64,000 nt of DNA, taken from positions 30,707-94,706 of the forward strand of contig SYFY01000051.1 of assembly GCA_005799745.1 (NCBI GenBank), given 5' to 3'. A program made the position numbers and the translations under genes. Source of the DNA: Gammaproteobacteria bacterium (GTDB taxonomy: Bacteria; Pseudomonadota; Gammaproteobacteria; Pseudomonadales; Azotimanducaceae). Positions 9,749-19,372 of the stretch are shown here, in pieces (within the stretch, counting starts at the first letter, position 1; every line of letters starts with the position of its first letter). The notes under the pieces were generated by a model, which was not told the DNA's origin, searched no databases, and saw only the letters and a list, made by a program, of their open reading frames with translations.

Positions 9749-9888
9749 GGCAGACCCCCCCCCTTAAACAGCGACCTTGCCTGGGCTCGATAATAACCAG
9801 AATGGTGTGGTGTTGAACCTTCGTCGCCGAACTTGTCCGCGCAGACGGCTGCGGTCATGATCCCGTTAAATTCAGTTCCTTGCGATTC

Positions 9889-10689
9889 ATGAACGATCCG
9901 TACTGCTCCCAGGTTTGCCGCGAGGCGGGTGAGGCTCAGGCAGGTACCGCAGACACCGTGGATGTCTGGTTGATGCTGGAGTATCGCGGCACGTGGGGAC
10001 CTCAGGTCGTCACGGACAATGCACTGGACGCAGCGTTTCGCGCGTGGTTCGAGGGCTACGCGGAGACTTTCAGGGCACAAGGCAAAAGGGTGCGCCCGCA
10101 ATTCATCAAGCAGCAGACTTCAGGCGAACTTCGTCTTTTCACGATGGAAGGGGAACGAATTCTTCAACGCGCAGCTTTGGACTATGACGGATTTACGCGT
10201 GCTGCTGATACGCAAATCGCTGATCACCTGTATTTTGTTTGTACCCATGGCCAACGTGACCGCTGCTGCTCCGAGTTCGGCATGCCTGTTTATCGAGCGC
10301 TGCGTGAACGCCTGGGTGACCGCGTTTTTCAGACGTCACATCTCGGTGGACATCGGTATGCACCCAACGTTTTGGTTGCCCCGAATGCAGTCATGTATGG
10401 GCGTGTCTCGCCGGATGATCTCGATGGTTTTTTGGCGCGGACCGAATCCGGCCTCATGGCATTGGAATTCGCACGTGGGCGCACCTGTTATGAGCCGGCT
10501 GTGCAGGCTGCGGAAATTCTGGCGGCGGAACACTCGTCGTTGATTGAGTCGCGGGCTGAAAGTGAATCGCGCTGGGCCGTAGTGTTCGAGCAGCGGACGG
10601 TTCAACTTGTCGGCCAACCCACTCTGGGTGTCGCGAGTTGTGGCGACGTCAAGCAGAAGGCCGGAATCGCTTTCAGTCTGGCGTCATGA
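9889..10689 (+). CDS. Sucrase/ferredoxin-like (thioredoxin-fold Fe-S) protein
   Basis: HLYFVCTHGQRDRCCSEFGMPVYRAL..FQTSHLGGHRYAPNVLVAPNAVMYGRV; alternative TTG start at 9880. Confidence 0.85.
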   Translation: MNDPYCSQVCREAGEAQAGTADTVDVWLMLEYRGTWGPQVVTDNALDAAFRAWFEGYAETFRAQGKRVRPQFIKQQTSGELRLFTMEGERILQRAALDYDGFTRAADTQIADHLYFVCTHGQRDRCCSEFGMPVYRALRERLGDRVFQTSHLGGHRYAPNVLVAPNAVMYGRVSPDDLDGFLARTESGLMALEFARGRTCYEPAVQAAEILAAEHSSLIESRAESESRWAVVFEQRTVQLVGQPTLGVASCGDVKQKAGIAFSLAS

Positions 10690-10734
10690 ATCGATTCGAA
10701 TATCACTAACTGATCTTCAAAGGGGAGAGAAACC

Positions 10735-11526
10735 ATGCGGGAAAATGCATCACTGGCAGCCTGGCGGCGCAAAGAACAGACCATCGGTCTGTGGCTTTCG
10801 TTGGCCAATGCCTATTCAGCTGAATCTTCAGCAAGCCTTGGTTTTGATTGGGTTTGTGTGGATATGCAGCACGGCATGATCGACTACCAGGACCTTACTT
10901 ATATGTTGCCGGCGATTTCGACCGGTAAGTCCACGCCGTTTGTGCGGGTGCCGTGGAACGAACCCTACGAAATCATGAAGGTGCTCGATGCCGGTGCCAT
11001 GGGTGTCATCATTCCCATGGTTAACAATCGCGAAGAAGCACAACAGGCGGTGATGTCGTGTCGTTATCCGCCGAAGGGTTTCCGCTCCTTTGGGCCGATT
11101 CGCGCGGCGCTGTACGGCGGTAAAGGTTATGCGCAGGAAGCCAACGATCAGATCGCATGTATTGCCATGATCGAAACGAAAGAAGGCATCGAGAAGATGG
11201 AGGAGATCATCACAACGCCCGGGCTTGATGGCGTCTATGTCGGCCCGTCTGACTTAGGGCTTGCGCTGGGTCTGCCACCCATTGGCGATACACGTGTGCA
11301 GGAACATCGTGTGGTGGTGCAGAAGATTCTCGACACCTGCCGTAAACACGGGGTGGCGGCGGGGATCCACACGTCAAGCCTGGAGTACACCCAGGAATAC
11401 CTGAAGCTTGGCTTTCACTTTGTGACTCTTGGCAGTGAGTCGCAGTGGATGTCGCAAGGTGCTGCCTCGGCACTTTCGAAGGCGAGGGGGACGCAACAGG
11501 AGAAAAAGGAGAATACCGGCTACTGA
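10735..11526 (+). CDS. HpcH/HpaI aldolase/citrate lyase family protein
   Basis: GFDWVCVDMQHGMIDYQDL..MGVIIPMVNNREEAQQAV..IAMIETKEGIEKMEEI..GVYVGPSDLGLALG. Confidence 0.93.
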   Translation: MRENASLAAWRRKEQTIGLWLSLANAYSAESSASLGFDWVCVDMQHGMIDYQDLTYMLPAISTGKSTPFVRVPWNEPYEIMKVLDAGAMGVIIPMVNNREEAQQAVMSCRYPPKGFRSFGPIRAALYGGKGYAQEANDQIACIAMIETKEGIEKMEEIITTPGLDGVYVGPSDLGLALGLPPIGDTRVQEHRVVVQKILDTCRKHGVAAGIHTSSLEYTQEYLKLGFHFVTLGSESQWMSQGAASALSKARGTQQEKKENTGY

Positions 11527-11527
11527 C

Positions 11528-11869
11528 ATGCGCCTCGATGACTACGCCCGCCGTGATGCCTCAGAACTTGCCCGTTCGATCCCGGCGAGAGAAGTCAGCC
11601 AGGACGAGGTGCTGGAAGCGGGGCGTGCCGCGGTGCTGCAGGTGTAGCCAAAGCTGAATGCGTTGGCGATGCCGCTCTTCGCGCAGCCGCTTGCGCAAAG
11701 TACTGACGGGCTGCCGATTGGCGTTCAGTTAATCGCTCCCTATGGACGGGAGGAGACGCTGATTCGTATAGCGGGGCACTTGGAGCAAGCGATGCCGTGT
11801 GCCGGTAGAAAGCCAGCCGTTTATGCAGGGGCTACTCAGGTGGTTGCCCCCACGCATCCACAAAGGTGA
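11528..11869 (+). pseudogene. Amidase (GatA-like) remnant: N-terminus joined to C-terminus with in-frame stop
   Basis: MRLDDYARRDASELARSIPAREVSQDEVLEAGRAAVLQV*PKLNALAM then, same frame, PLFAQPLAQSTDGLPIGVQLIAPYGREETLIRIAGHLEQ; central catalytic region missing. Confidence 0.8.
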
Positions 11870-12476
11870 TCTGTCGCGCCGGCTGTCGCTCTGCTTTTTT
11901 CAACACTGCGCCCTTCATGTAGCCAGCGGGCAGCATGACGAGGTTGATCGTGCCTTCAGGCATGCCGAGGATTTCAGCCACTTCTTCCTGCCGCGATGCC
12001 AACAAACTGGTCCACGTGGAGCCGATATGGCGGGCGCGCAGCGCCAACATGAGTGACCAGGCCGCTGGCAGAGTGGAGCCGTAGTAGCCGATTTGTTGTC
12101 CGAGCGTCATTTCGGATCCTGGCGCCGTTGCAGGAGCGGCCGCACAGACAAAGATCATTGCCGGAATGTCGTGCAGCCGGCTGATCAGCGCCTGATGCGA
12201 GGATTTGAGTGGTACCCCTCGCATCGATGAGAACTCATTCAGAACTTCGGTGTATATCTTCGCGAGTCGGGCTTTGGGCTCTGGATCCATCACGATCACA
12301 AACCGCCAGCCTTCACCGATGGTCCCTGTCGGTGCTTGCGCGGCGATATCGATGCAGTCGAGCAGTTCCTGCATGTCGAGCGGCCGCTCGAAATCGAGGT
12401 TGCGGCGGATTGAACGTGCCGTCGATAACACCCAGTCGACGCTGGGTAAGTGCAGATCTGAAGGTGAGAGCGTCAT
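11832..12476 (-). CDS. Nitroreductase family protein
   Basis: STARSIRRNLDFERPLDMQELLDCIDIAAQAPTGTIGEGWRFVIVMD..GSTLPAAWSLMLALRARHIGSTWTSL. Confidence 0.9.
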   Translation of the reverse strand: MTLSPSDLHLPSVDWVLSTARSIRRNLDFERPLDMQELLDCIDIAAQAPTGTIGEGWRFVIVMDPEPKARLAKIYTEVLNEFSSMRGVPLKSSHQALISRLHDIPAMIFVCAAAPATAPGSEMTLGQQIGYYGSTLPAAWSLMLALRARHIGSTWTSLLASRQEEVAEILGMPEGTINLVMLPAGYMKGAVLKKAERQPARQITFVDAWGQPPE

Positions 12477-12580
12477 GGCTGCTACGGTAACTGACTTGGG
12501 GTTTAGGTCGAAAGATATTCCACCTTGCCAGTGCTGTCAGGATGCGCATAGGCTTCAACCAGGGTGGAGGAGGCGCACTG

Positions 12581-14503
12581 ATGCGTAACGTAGGCACGTT
12601 ACTGTTCGGGCTTTTAGTCAGCACGGTCTGCATGGCCGAAGAAACCATCGAATGGTCAAGTTACGGCAGCGCACACGGGGGTGGTCACTTCAGCGCGGCT
12701 GATCAGATCACACGCGACAACGTCGGCCGTCTGGCACGCGCTTGGGAGCATCGCTCCGGTGATTTCCGGACCGGTGCGGTTCGTGGGGTCGAAGGTTTTG
12801 ATGGAGGCGACAGCAGTGCTTCCGCCTCCGCATTTATCGGCACGCCGATCCTTGTTGAGGACACGCTCTACTACTGCACGCCGTTCAATCGTGTGTTCGC
12901 TCTTGATCCGGCGACGGGTAAAGAGAAATGGGTGTTCGATCCCAAGGTCGATATGAGCAAACAGTCGCTGACGAACTGCCGTGCTGTCAGTAGTTGGATC
13001 GACAAGGACGCTCCCGATGGGGTGTGTGGACATCGCATCTATCTCGGCACCCTGGATGCACGACTCATCGCCCTCGACGGAAAAACCGGGCAGAAGTGTG
13101 CTGATTTCGGTGTCGAGGGTGAGCTCGACATCAGTCAGGGCCTCGCCAAATTCAATCCGGGTGAATACAACCTGACGTCACCTGCAGCCGTGCTTGACGA
13201 TACGTTGGTCATTGGCTCACGCATCATCGACAGTCTGCGCAAGGGCATTCCCTCTGGTGTCGTGCGTGCGCTAGATGCCCGTACCGGTGAACTCAAGTGG
13301 GCCTGGAATCCCGTGCCACCGGGGCGTGCTGAAAAAGATGAAGCCGGCACGTTTGTTAACGACACCACGAATGTCTGGTCCGTGATCTCGGTCGATGAGA
13401 CCCGCAACATGGTCATCGTCCCCACCGGCAACTCGTCACCCGACTATTACGGTGGTGATCGTGGGGGTGATCTCGACTACTACTCGAGTTCTGTTGTTGC
13501 GCTCGATGGATCGACGGGCCAGGTACTTTGGCACTACCAGACCGTTCACCACGACGTCTGGGACTTTGATCTTCCCGCACAACCGACGCTCGTTGACGTG
13601 ACCATTGAAGGCAAGACGCGGCCTGCCGTTGTGCAGGTCACAAAGATGGGTCTCACCTTTGTGCTTGATCGTGAAACCGGCAAGCCGCTCTTTGAAGTAG
13701 AAGAACGACCGGTGCCGCAGACGGGTGGTGTGCCCGGTGAGTACCTCGCACCAACTCAGCCCTTTCCTGTAAAGCCTGAGCCTCTGCATCAACTCGGTAT
13801 CACCCCCGATGACGCGTGGGGCTTCACATTCTGGGATGAAAAAGTCTGTCGTGATGAACTCGAAGCGATGGATACGGGGCCGATCTACACGCCCATTTCA
13901 ACCAAGGGCGTCGTGCTCTATCCCTCGAATATTGGTGGCCAGAATTGGGGAACGCCGGCGGTCGACATGGTGCGCAACTACATGGTCACCAATACCAAAC
14001 ACGTCGGTATGGTGGTCAAGCTCGTACCTCGAGCGGAGTGTGATGGTCTCAATGGTTTCCCGCAGGAAGGCTCACCGTACTGCGTGAGCATGAAACCGTT
14101 CCTTTCGCCTTTCGGTGCGCCGTGTACACCGCCTCCGTGGGCGACCTTGTCAGCCATTGATCTCTCGACAGGCGATCTGGTTTGGACCGTTCCTCTCGGC
14201 ACGCTCAAACATCAGGCTCCCTGGCCGCTGTCGTATTTGCCCGGTGGTGTGGAGATGGGTGGGCCGATGGTGACGGCATCGGGATTGATTTTCATCGCAG
14301 CCTCCGGCGATCGCCATATTCGTGCCTTCGACGTGAACAATGGCAAGGAACTCTGGGCGGATGAAATGCCGACCTCAGGCAATGCGGTACCCATGTCCTA
14401 TCAGGTTGGCGGCAGACAGTTTGTGGTCATCGCTGCAGGGGGGCATTTCACCTCGACGTCGCCTGCTGGTGACTGGCTTATCGCTTACGCATTGGAGGAA
14501 TAA
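12581..14503 (+). CDS. PQQ-binding-like beta-propeller dehydrogenase (quinoprotein)
   Basis: Signal peptide; repeated W-motifs such as DPATGKEKWVFDP and DARTGELKWAWNP; WDFDLPAQPTLVDV; ends AAGGHFTSTSPAGDWLIAYALEE. Confidence 0.9.
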   Translation: MRNVGTLLFGLLVSTVCMAEETIEWSSYGSAHGGGHFSAADQITRDNVGRLARAWEHRSGDFRTGAVRGVEGFDGGDSSASASAFIGTPILVEDTLYYCTPFNRVFALDPATGKEKWVFDPKVDMSKQSLTNCRAVSSWIDKDAPDGVCGHRIYLGTLDARLIALDGKTGQKCADFGVEGELDISQGLAKFNPGEYNLTSPAAVLDDTLVIGSRIIDSLRKGIPSGVVRALDARTGELKWAWNPVPPGRAEKDEAGTFVNDTTNVWSVISVDETRNMVIVPTGNSSPDYYGGDRGGDLDYYSSSVVALDGSTGQVLWHYQTVHHDVWDFDLPAQPTLVDVTIEGKTRPAVVQVTKMGLTFVLDRETGKPLFEVEERPVPQTGGVPGEYLAPTQPFPVKPEPLHQLGITPDDAWGFTFWDEKVCRDELEAMDTGPIYTPISTKGVVLYPSNIGGQNWGTPAVDMVRNYMVTNTKHVGMVVKLVPRAECDGLNGFPQEGSPYCVSMKPFLSPFGAPCTPPPWATLSAIDLSTGDLVWTVPLGTLKHQAPWPLSYLPGGVEMGGPMVTASGLIFIAASGDRHIRAFDVNNGKELWADEMPTSGNAVPMSYQVGGRQFVVIAAGGHFTSTSPAGDWLIAYALEE

Positions 14504-14505
14504 AC

Positions 14506-16470
14506 ATGGCGCTCCATCCCACGTATCCAAATGTTTTTAAACCCATTCAGGTGGGCGGTGTCACGATCCCGAACCGGATCTGTCGCTCCGCGCATGGGAC
14601 CTTGTTGTCAGGTGACGCAGCGATTGCCTACCACGAAGCCCGTGCCGCAGGTGGCGTCGGTATGATCACGCTCGAAGCAACCGGCGTGCATCGCCTCGTT
14701 GCAACACAGATACCGTTGTGGTCAGACGACGTGATTCCGTACTACAAGGAAATGAGCCGGCGTATTCATTCCCACGGAACAGTGCTCTTTCAGCAGATTT
14801 ATCACGCCGGTGCGAGTTATGGCGCGCGTGGGCAACAGAACTGGGGCGCGAGTGAAGTGCCCAACTTTCAACAAGGTGTTGTGCCCTTCGCAATGACACA
14901 GGCGCAGATCGACGAGGTGGTGGAAGCGTTTGCCAAAGCCGCCAAAAGGTGTCGTGACGGTGGGCTTGATGGGGTCGATGTACATGCGTCGAGTGGTTAC
15001 CTCATCCACGAGTTTCTCTCGCCGGCGTTGAACCAGCGGACGGACGGTTACGGTGGCTCGCTCGAAAACCGGATACGGTTCTTGCTTGAGATTCTGGATG
15101 CGGTACGCGCCGAGGTGAATGACCCGGCCTTTGTGGTTGGTGTGCGCCTGCCTAACGAGGACTTTACGCCGGGTGGTTTGACGCCGGATCAAGTCGCAGA
15201 AATCGCCGCACGACTGGATCCGCTGGTGGACTATGTGTCGTTGCACATGGGTTCTTACTGGCGTTTCCATACCTTGATCGCGCCGGCAGACGACCCACTC
15301 GGCGCGGAAATGACGTCGAACGCGCCGATCGTCAAACGTGTTACGAAGCCGACGATTGTCGTTGGTCGAATCAACACGGTTGATCACGCAGAGGCCATCA
15401 TCCGTGCAGGCGAAGCCGACATGGTGTCCATGGTGCGGGCCATGCTCGCGGATCCGGAGTTGGTCAACAAAGCGCGACGAGGTGAAGAGAACCGTATTCG
15501 TCCGTGTATTGGCACCAACATCGGCTGTGTGGGCCAGATCATGAGTGGGCATCCATTGTCGTGTGTGGTGAATCCTTCGGCAGCGCGGGAAAATCTCATC
15601 GCCTTTGAACCCGCCGACAAGGCTGTGCGACGCAAGAAGGTGCTCATCGTTGGAGGCGGTCCTGCCGGGCTGGAAGCTGCGCGAACCGCTGTCATGCGTG
15701 GGCACCAAGTCATCCTGCATGAAGCCGGCCAACGCCTGGGTGGTCAGGTGGCCATTGCGGCATCCGCGCCAAAACGCGCCGATGTGGGCGCGATTGTCTC
15801 CTTCCTGATCGATGAGATAGAGGCATTGGGTGTTGAAACACACCTCAACTCCTGGGTGGATGCGGATACGGTTGCTGCGATTGATCCGGATGAAGTCATC
15901 ATCGCCACGGGTACAACACCACGACACGATGGGTTCCAGGTCTCCACACCCAGTCAGCCCATCCCCGGCTTTGAACAGACACATGTCTACAACGCCTGGC
16001 AACTTTTTGGTTACGGCGACCCCGTCAAGATCGAAGGTCCTGCAGTTGTCTTCGATGACACCGGTTCCTTTGAAGCCATCTCTGCGTGTGATGCCTTGTT
16101 GAAGGCTGGAGTGCACGTGACCATGGTGTCGCGTTATGAAGGCATTGGTGGAACCGTGCCGTTTCCGCCTGTCACCGTCGAAGCCTCACGTGAGCGATTG
16201 ATGTCGTCGGATTTCGACTTTGTGGGAGGGCACTACCTGCGGCGTATTGACGCTGATGAGATTGAGGTCGGTGTGCTCTTCACACCCCGGGTGCGTCGGA
16301 TCAAAGCGAAAACGGTAGTGATCGTGACCTTCAATCAACCCAACCGCGATCTCGTTACCGCACTCAATCCTGGCAACCGCTATCAGATGCACCTGATCGG
16401 GGATGTGCAAGGGCGCAGTGGCATCATGAATGCGATCCATGGCGGCGCCGAGGTTGCGCGCCGGATCTGA
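14506..16470 (+). CDS. OYE-type FMN/FAD oxidoreductase (2,4-dienoyl-CoA reductase-like)
   Basis: OYE barrel DGVDVHASSGYLIHEFLSPALNQRTDGYGGSLENRIRF; Cys cluster CIGTNIGCVGQIMSGHPLSCVVNP; FAD motif VLIVGGGPAGLEAA. Confidence 0.93.
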   Translation: MALHPTYPNVFKPIQVGGVTIPNRICRSAHGTLLSGDAAIAYHEARAAGGVGMITLEATGVHRLVATQIPLWSDDVIPYYKEMSRRIHSHGTVLFQQIYHAGASYGARGQQNWGASEVPNFQQGVVPFAMTQAQIDEVVEAFAKAAKRCRDGGLDGVDVHASSGYLIHEFLSPALNQRTDGYGGSLENRIRFLLEILDAVRAEVNDPAFVVGVRLPNEDFTPGGLTPDQVAEIAARLDPLVDYVSLHMGSYWRFHTLIAPADDPLGAEMTSNAPIVKRVTKPTIVVGRINTVDHAEAIIRAGEADMVSMVRAMLADPELVNKARRGEENRIRPCIGTNIGCVGQIMSGHPLSCVVNPSAARENLIAFEPADKAVRRKKVLIVGGGPAGLEAARTAVMRGHQVILHEAGQRLGGQVAIAASAPKRADVGAIVSFLIDEIEALGVETHLNSWVDADTVAAIDPDEVIIATGTTPRHDGFQVSTPSQPIPGFEQTHVYNAWQLFGYGDPVKIEGPAVVFDDTGSFEAISACDALLKAGVHVTMVSRYEGIGGTVPFPPVTVEASRERLMSSDFDFVGGHYLRRIDADEIEVGVLFTPRVRRIKAKTVVIVTFNQPNRDLVTALNPGNRYQMHLIGDVQGRSGIMNAIHGGAEVARRI

Positions 16471-16479
16471 CGCGTTGGG

Positions 16480-17256
16480 TTACACGTCTGCAGCGTGAAT
16501 GGTGTAGCCACCATCAACGGTCATGGTGGTGCCGGTGACAAAGGAAGCCTCGTCAGAACACAACCAGAGCACCGCTTTGCTGACTTCCGAAAGTTGGCCA
16601 AAGCGACCGATGGGATGTTTGGCCATCATCTTTCGTTCAACCAGCGGGTAGGTTTTCATTCCGGCTTCCAGCATTTCCATGTAGAGCACACCCGGCGCAA
16701 CGGCATTGATGCGGACGTTGTCTGCGGCGTGATCCAACGCTGCGGCTTTCGTTAGCCCGATGATTCCGTGTTCGGTCGCAACATAACCAACACCCCCCGG
16801 TGTACTGACTACACCTGCGACCGAAGACATGTTGACGATGGCGCCACCGCCATGCTTCAACATCTCCGGGATTTCATAGCGCATGCAGTAGAGGACTAAC
16901 GACAAGTTGGTGGCGACCACCTCATTCCACGCCGCGATGTCGTACGCCCCACACTTGGACCATGCGTCACCGGAGACACCCGCAACGTTGTAGACGATGT
17001 CGAGGCCGCCATAGGTTGATACGGCTGCGGCGACCACACGTTCTGCCTCTTTCGAACGAGAGATATCTGCGACAACAAAAATACCTTCACCCCCTGCAGC
17101 CCGAATACGGCTAAGCGTGTCTTCGCCTGCATCCGTGCGTCGACCTGTTGCCACCACCCGGGTACCGGCTGGCGCAAAAGCCACTGCAGCATCGCGGCCG
17201 AGCCCGGATGTGGCACCGGTGACCAGCACGATCTTGTTGTCAAAACGAACAGGCAC
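16480..17256 (-). CDS. SDR family oxidoreductase
   Basis: VTGATSGLGRDAAVAF, NVAGVSG, GYVATEHGIIG region, C-terminal DEASFVTGTTMTVDGGY. Confidence 0.92.
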   Translation of the reverse strand: MPVRFDNKIVLVTGATSGLGRDAAVAFAPAGTRVVATGRRTDAGEDTLSRIRAAGGEGIFVVADISRSKEAERVVAAAVSTYGGLDIVYNVAGVSGDAWSKCGAYDIAAWNEVVATNLSLVLYCMRYEIPEMLKHGGGAIVNMSSVAGVVSTPGGVGYVATEHGIIGLTKAAALDHAADNVRINAVAPGVLYMEMLEAGMKTYPLVERKMMAKHPIGRFGQLSEVSKAVLWLCSDEASFVTGTTMTVDGGYTIHAADV

Positions 17257-17297
17257 AGCGTTCTTCTTGAATGGTCAGATCAGCGTTTGGAAATCAG

Positions 17298-17765
17298 TCA
17301 GGGGTTCCCCGGGAACGAATGGGGCACATCAGCGAGAGGTGCCCATGTCGGTGCTGAGGACGTCCAACAATTCATTACTGGGGTGAAGACATTCGGATCA
17401 TCGAGTGTCGTGCACTTGATGAAGATCTGCGCGGGATTCATTTCCGCGCGGGTGAAGAGCGGCGTCCCGCACGTCGGGCAGAACTGGCGCGTGACCTTGC
17501 GGCCGCTTTCGGCGACGACTGTAAAATCCCGAACCGCTCCCTGATTGAGGGTGAAGTCCCCAAGATCCACGGCCAATACAGTGGTCATTGGGGATCCGGT
17601 CGCTTTCTGGCACTGCCTGCAATAACAGTGGCCAACAAATCCGGGTGTGCTCGTGAAGTGGTAACGGACCAAACCACACAGGCATCCGCCGCTGCTCACT
17701 CGATTTCTCCCCGCCTTGATTGATCCCTGCCGCGCAAGAATACGGAGCAGCGCGATGCGGATCAT
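17298..17765 (-). CDS. GFA family (glutathione-dependent formaldehyde-activating-like) Zn protein
   Basis: GGCLCGLVRYHFTSTPGFVGHCYCRQCQKATGSP..RQFCPTCGTPLFTR. Confidence 0.88.
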   Translation of the reverse strand: MIRIALLRILARQGSIKAGRNRVSSGGCLCGLVRYHFTSTPGFVGHCYCRQCQKATGSPMTTVLAVDLGDFTLNQGAVRDFTVVAESGRKVTRQFCPTCGTPLFTRAEMNPAQIFIKCTTLDDPNVFTPVMNCWTSSAPTWAPLADVPHSFPGNP

Positions 17766-17809
17766 GCGGCTTACAAAAAAAGCTTGGCTGGTTTTATGTA
17801 AAAGGAATA

Positions 17810-17829
17810 TGGTTATAACGTTATAACCA
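17810..17829. promoter_or_regulatory. Perfect 20-bp palindrome TGGTTATAACGTTATAACCA, candidate operator
   Basis: Self-complementary over 20 bp in the divergent GFA / TauE intergenic region. Confidence 0.7.
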
Positions 17830-17859
17830 AATATACGGCAAAGGACGGAACTTCCGCCC

Positions 17860-18663
17860 TTGGTCCGAAGGACGGCTCCTGTGGGTGCACTTCTTCTCGT
17901 CTGGCCCGGCGCGATCGCTATCGGACTCAGTCTTGGGCTCTTGGGCTCGGGTGGCTCGATCCTGACGGTCCCGGTACTCGTCTATCTCGCGGGGCAGGAA
18001 GAGAAAGTCGCAATCGCAGGATCACTCGCCATTGTTGGTCTGATCGCGCTTGCTGCTGTGATTCCGTATTTGCGCCGTGGCTTGGTGGACTGGCGCAGCG
18101 TCATGTTGTTCGGCATTCCAGGCATGATCGGAACCTATGGCGGCGCCTGGGGTTCGGCCTTTGTGTCCGGCACCGTTCAGCTTGCCGGTTTTGCGGTCGT
18201 GATGTTGCTCGCAGCGGGCTTAATGCTGCGCAACTCGAACCCTGTCTGCGCGACTCCGACGCTGCGTCGCGAAGCTGCCTGGAAGGTGATATCGGAAGGG
18301 CTCGTCGTGGGTGTCGTCACCGGATTTGTGGGTGTAGGCGGGGGTTTCCTCGTCGTTCCCGCTCTCGTGTTGCTCGGTGGCCTGACGATGCAACAAGCGG
18401 TACCCACAAGCCTCGTGATCATCGCGCTTAAGTCGTTTGTCGGGTTCTGGAAGTACACCGAGGTGATCGCCGCTGAGCATCTCTCCCTCGACCCGGTCAT
18501 CATTCTCGCTGTTGCTGCTGTCGGTGTGATTGGATCCTGGATCGGCAGTGCCGTTGCATTTCGATTACCACAGGAGGTTTTGAAACGAGCCTTCGGTGTT
18601 TTCCTGGTGGTCATGGGCGGGCTCATTCTGGTCCAATCCTCCGTAAATCTATTGGCGGCCTGA
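17860..18663 (+). CDS. TauE/SafE sulfite-exporter family permease (TTG or later start)
   Basis: IAIGLSLGLLGSGGSILTVPVLVYLAG..GVVTGFVGVGGGFLVVPALVLLGGL repeats. Confidence 0.92.
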   Translation: MVRRTAPVGALLLVWPGAIAIGLSLGLLGSGGSILTVPVLVYLAGQEEKVAIAGSLAIVGLIALAAVIPYLRRGLVDWRSVMLFGIPGMIGTYGGAWGSAFVSGTVQLAGFAVVMLLAAGLMLRNSNPVCATPTLRREAAWKVISEGLVVGVVTGFVGVGGGFLVVPALVLLGGLTMQQAVPTSLVIIALKSFVGFWKYTEVIAAEHLSLDPVIILAVAAVGVIGSWIGSAVAFRLPQEVLKRAFGVFLVVMGGLILVQSSVNLLAA

Positions 18664-18708
18664 CCTTGCTGTGATTTTCCAGGTCTGCCGCAGTACCGGA
18701 GAGGTCCC

Positions 18709-19227
18709 TTGAAAACTCGCGTTGAATTCCGTTTCTTCGTTTTGATGGCACTGATTCTTGGTGTTGCCGGATGTCAGTCCATGATGGTTGGTCCGCCTTC
18801 CGGTCCGCGGTTGTCTGCACAGAGCCTTCAAGTCAGTCCACGTGTCGTGCTTGCAGGTGCACTCAATGACGCTGCCGTACCTGCGCTCAAAGCGGCGAAC
18901 GCGGTGGTCATCGATCTGCGTCATCCTGCAGAAGGTACCACCGAAGAGCCCCGTCGCATGGCGGCCAACGGCATCCCGTGGATCAGCCTGCCGCAGGGAA
19001 AAGAAACGCCCACACGCGCTGATGTTAAGTTTCTGGGGGAGGTGCTCGAAGCATGGCCCGGTCGCAACATCGTTCTCCACTGCGCAACGGGTAACCGTGC
19101 AGGAAAACTCTGGGCGACCCGACGAATTCATCAGGGTGTGACTTTGGACGCGGCCAATGCCGAAGTCGCGCCGATCGTCACGATGCCGGCGGTGACAGCA
19201 GCCATTGCCGCACCTGACAATGGCTAA
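18709..19227 (+). CDS. DUF442/BLH-type phosphatase-like (sulfurtransferase-like) lipoprotein
   Basis: Lipobox GVAGC; VVIDLRHPAEGTTEEPRRMAANGIPWISLP; HCATGNRAGKLW active-site-like loop. Confidence 0.75.
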   Translation: MKTRVEFRFFVLMALILGVAGCQSMMVGPPSGPRLSAQSLQVSPRVVLAGALNDAAVPALKAANAVVIDLRHPAEGTTEEPRRMAANGIPWISLPQGKETPTRADVKFLGEVLEAWPGRNIVLHCATGNRAGKLWATRRIHQGVTLDAANAEVAPIVTMPAVTAAIAAPDNG

Positions 19228-19372
19228 TAATGGAGGTTTTGGGATAAATCTTCTCAAATAATGGACTGTGTCGAACGATCTCCCGAATATTCTGGATGCT
19301 GTGACGGAAATCGCATAACTGTCACATGAGGGTCCTCTAGGCTAGCAGGCAACACTCAACACCTACACGGAC

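Noticed and set aside
19310-19330. Pho-box-like ATAACTGTCACA
   Set aside because: Only one half-site resembles CTGTCA; the partner repeat 11 bp away is absent.
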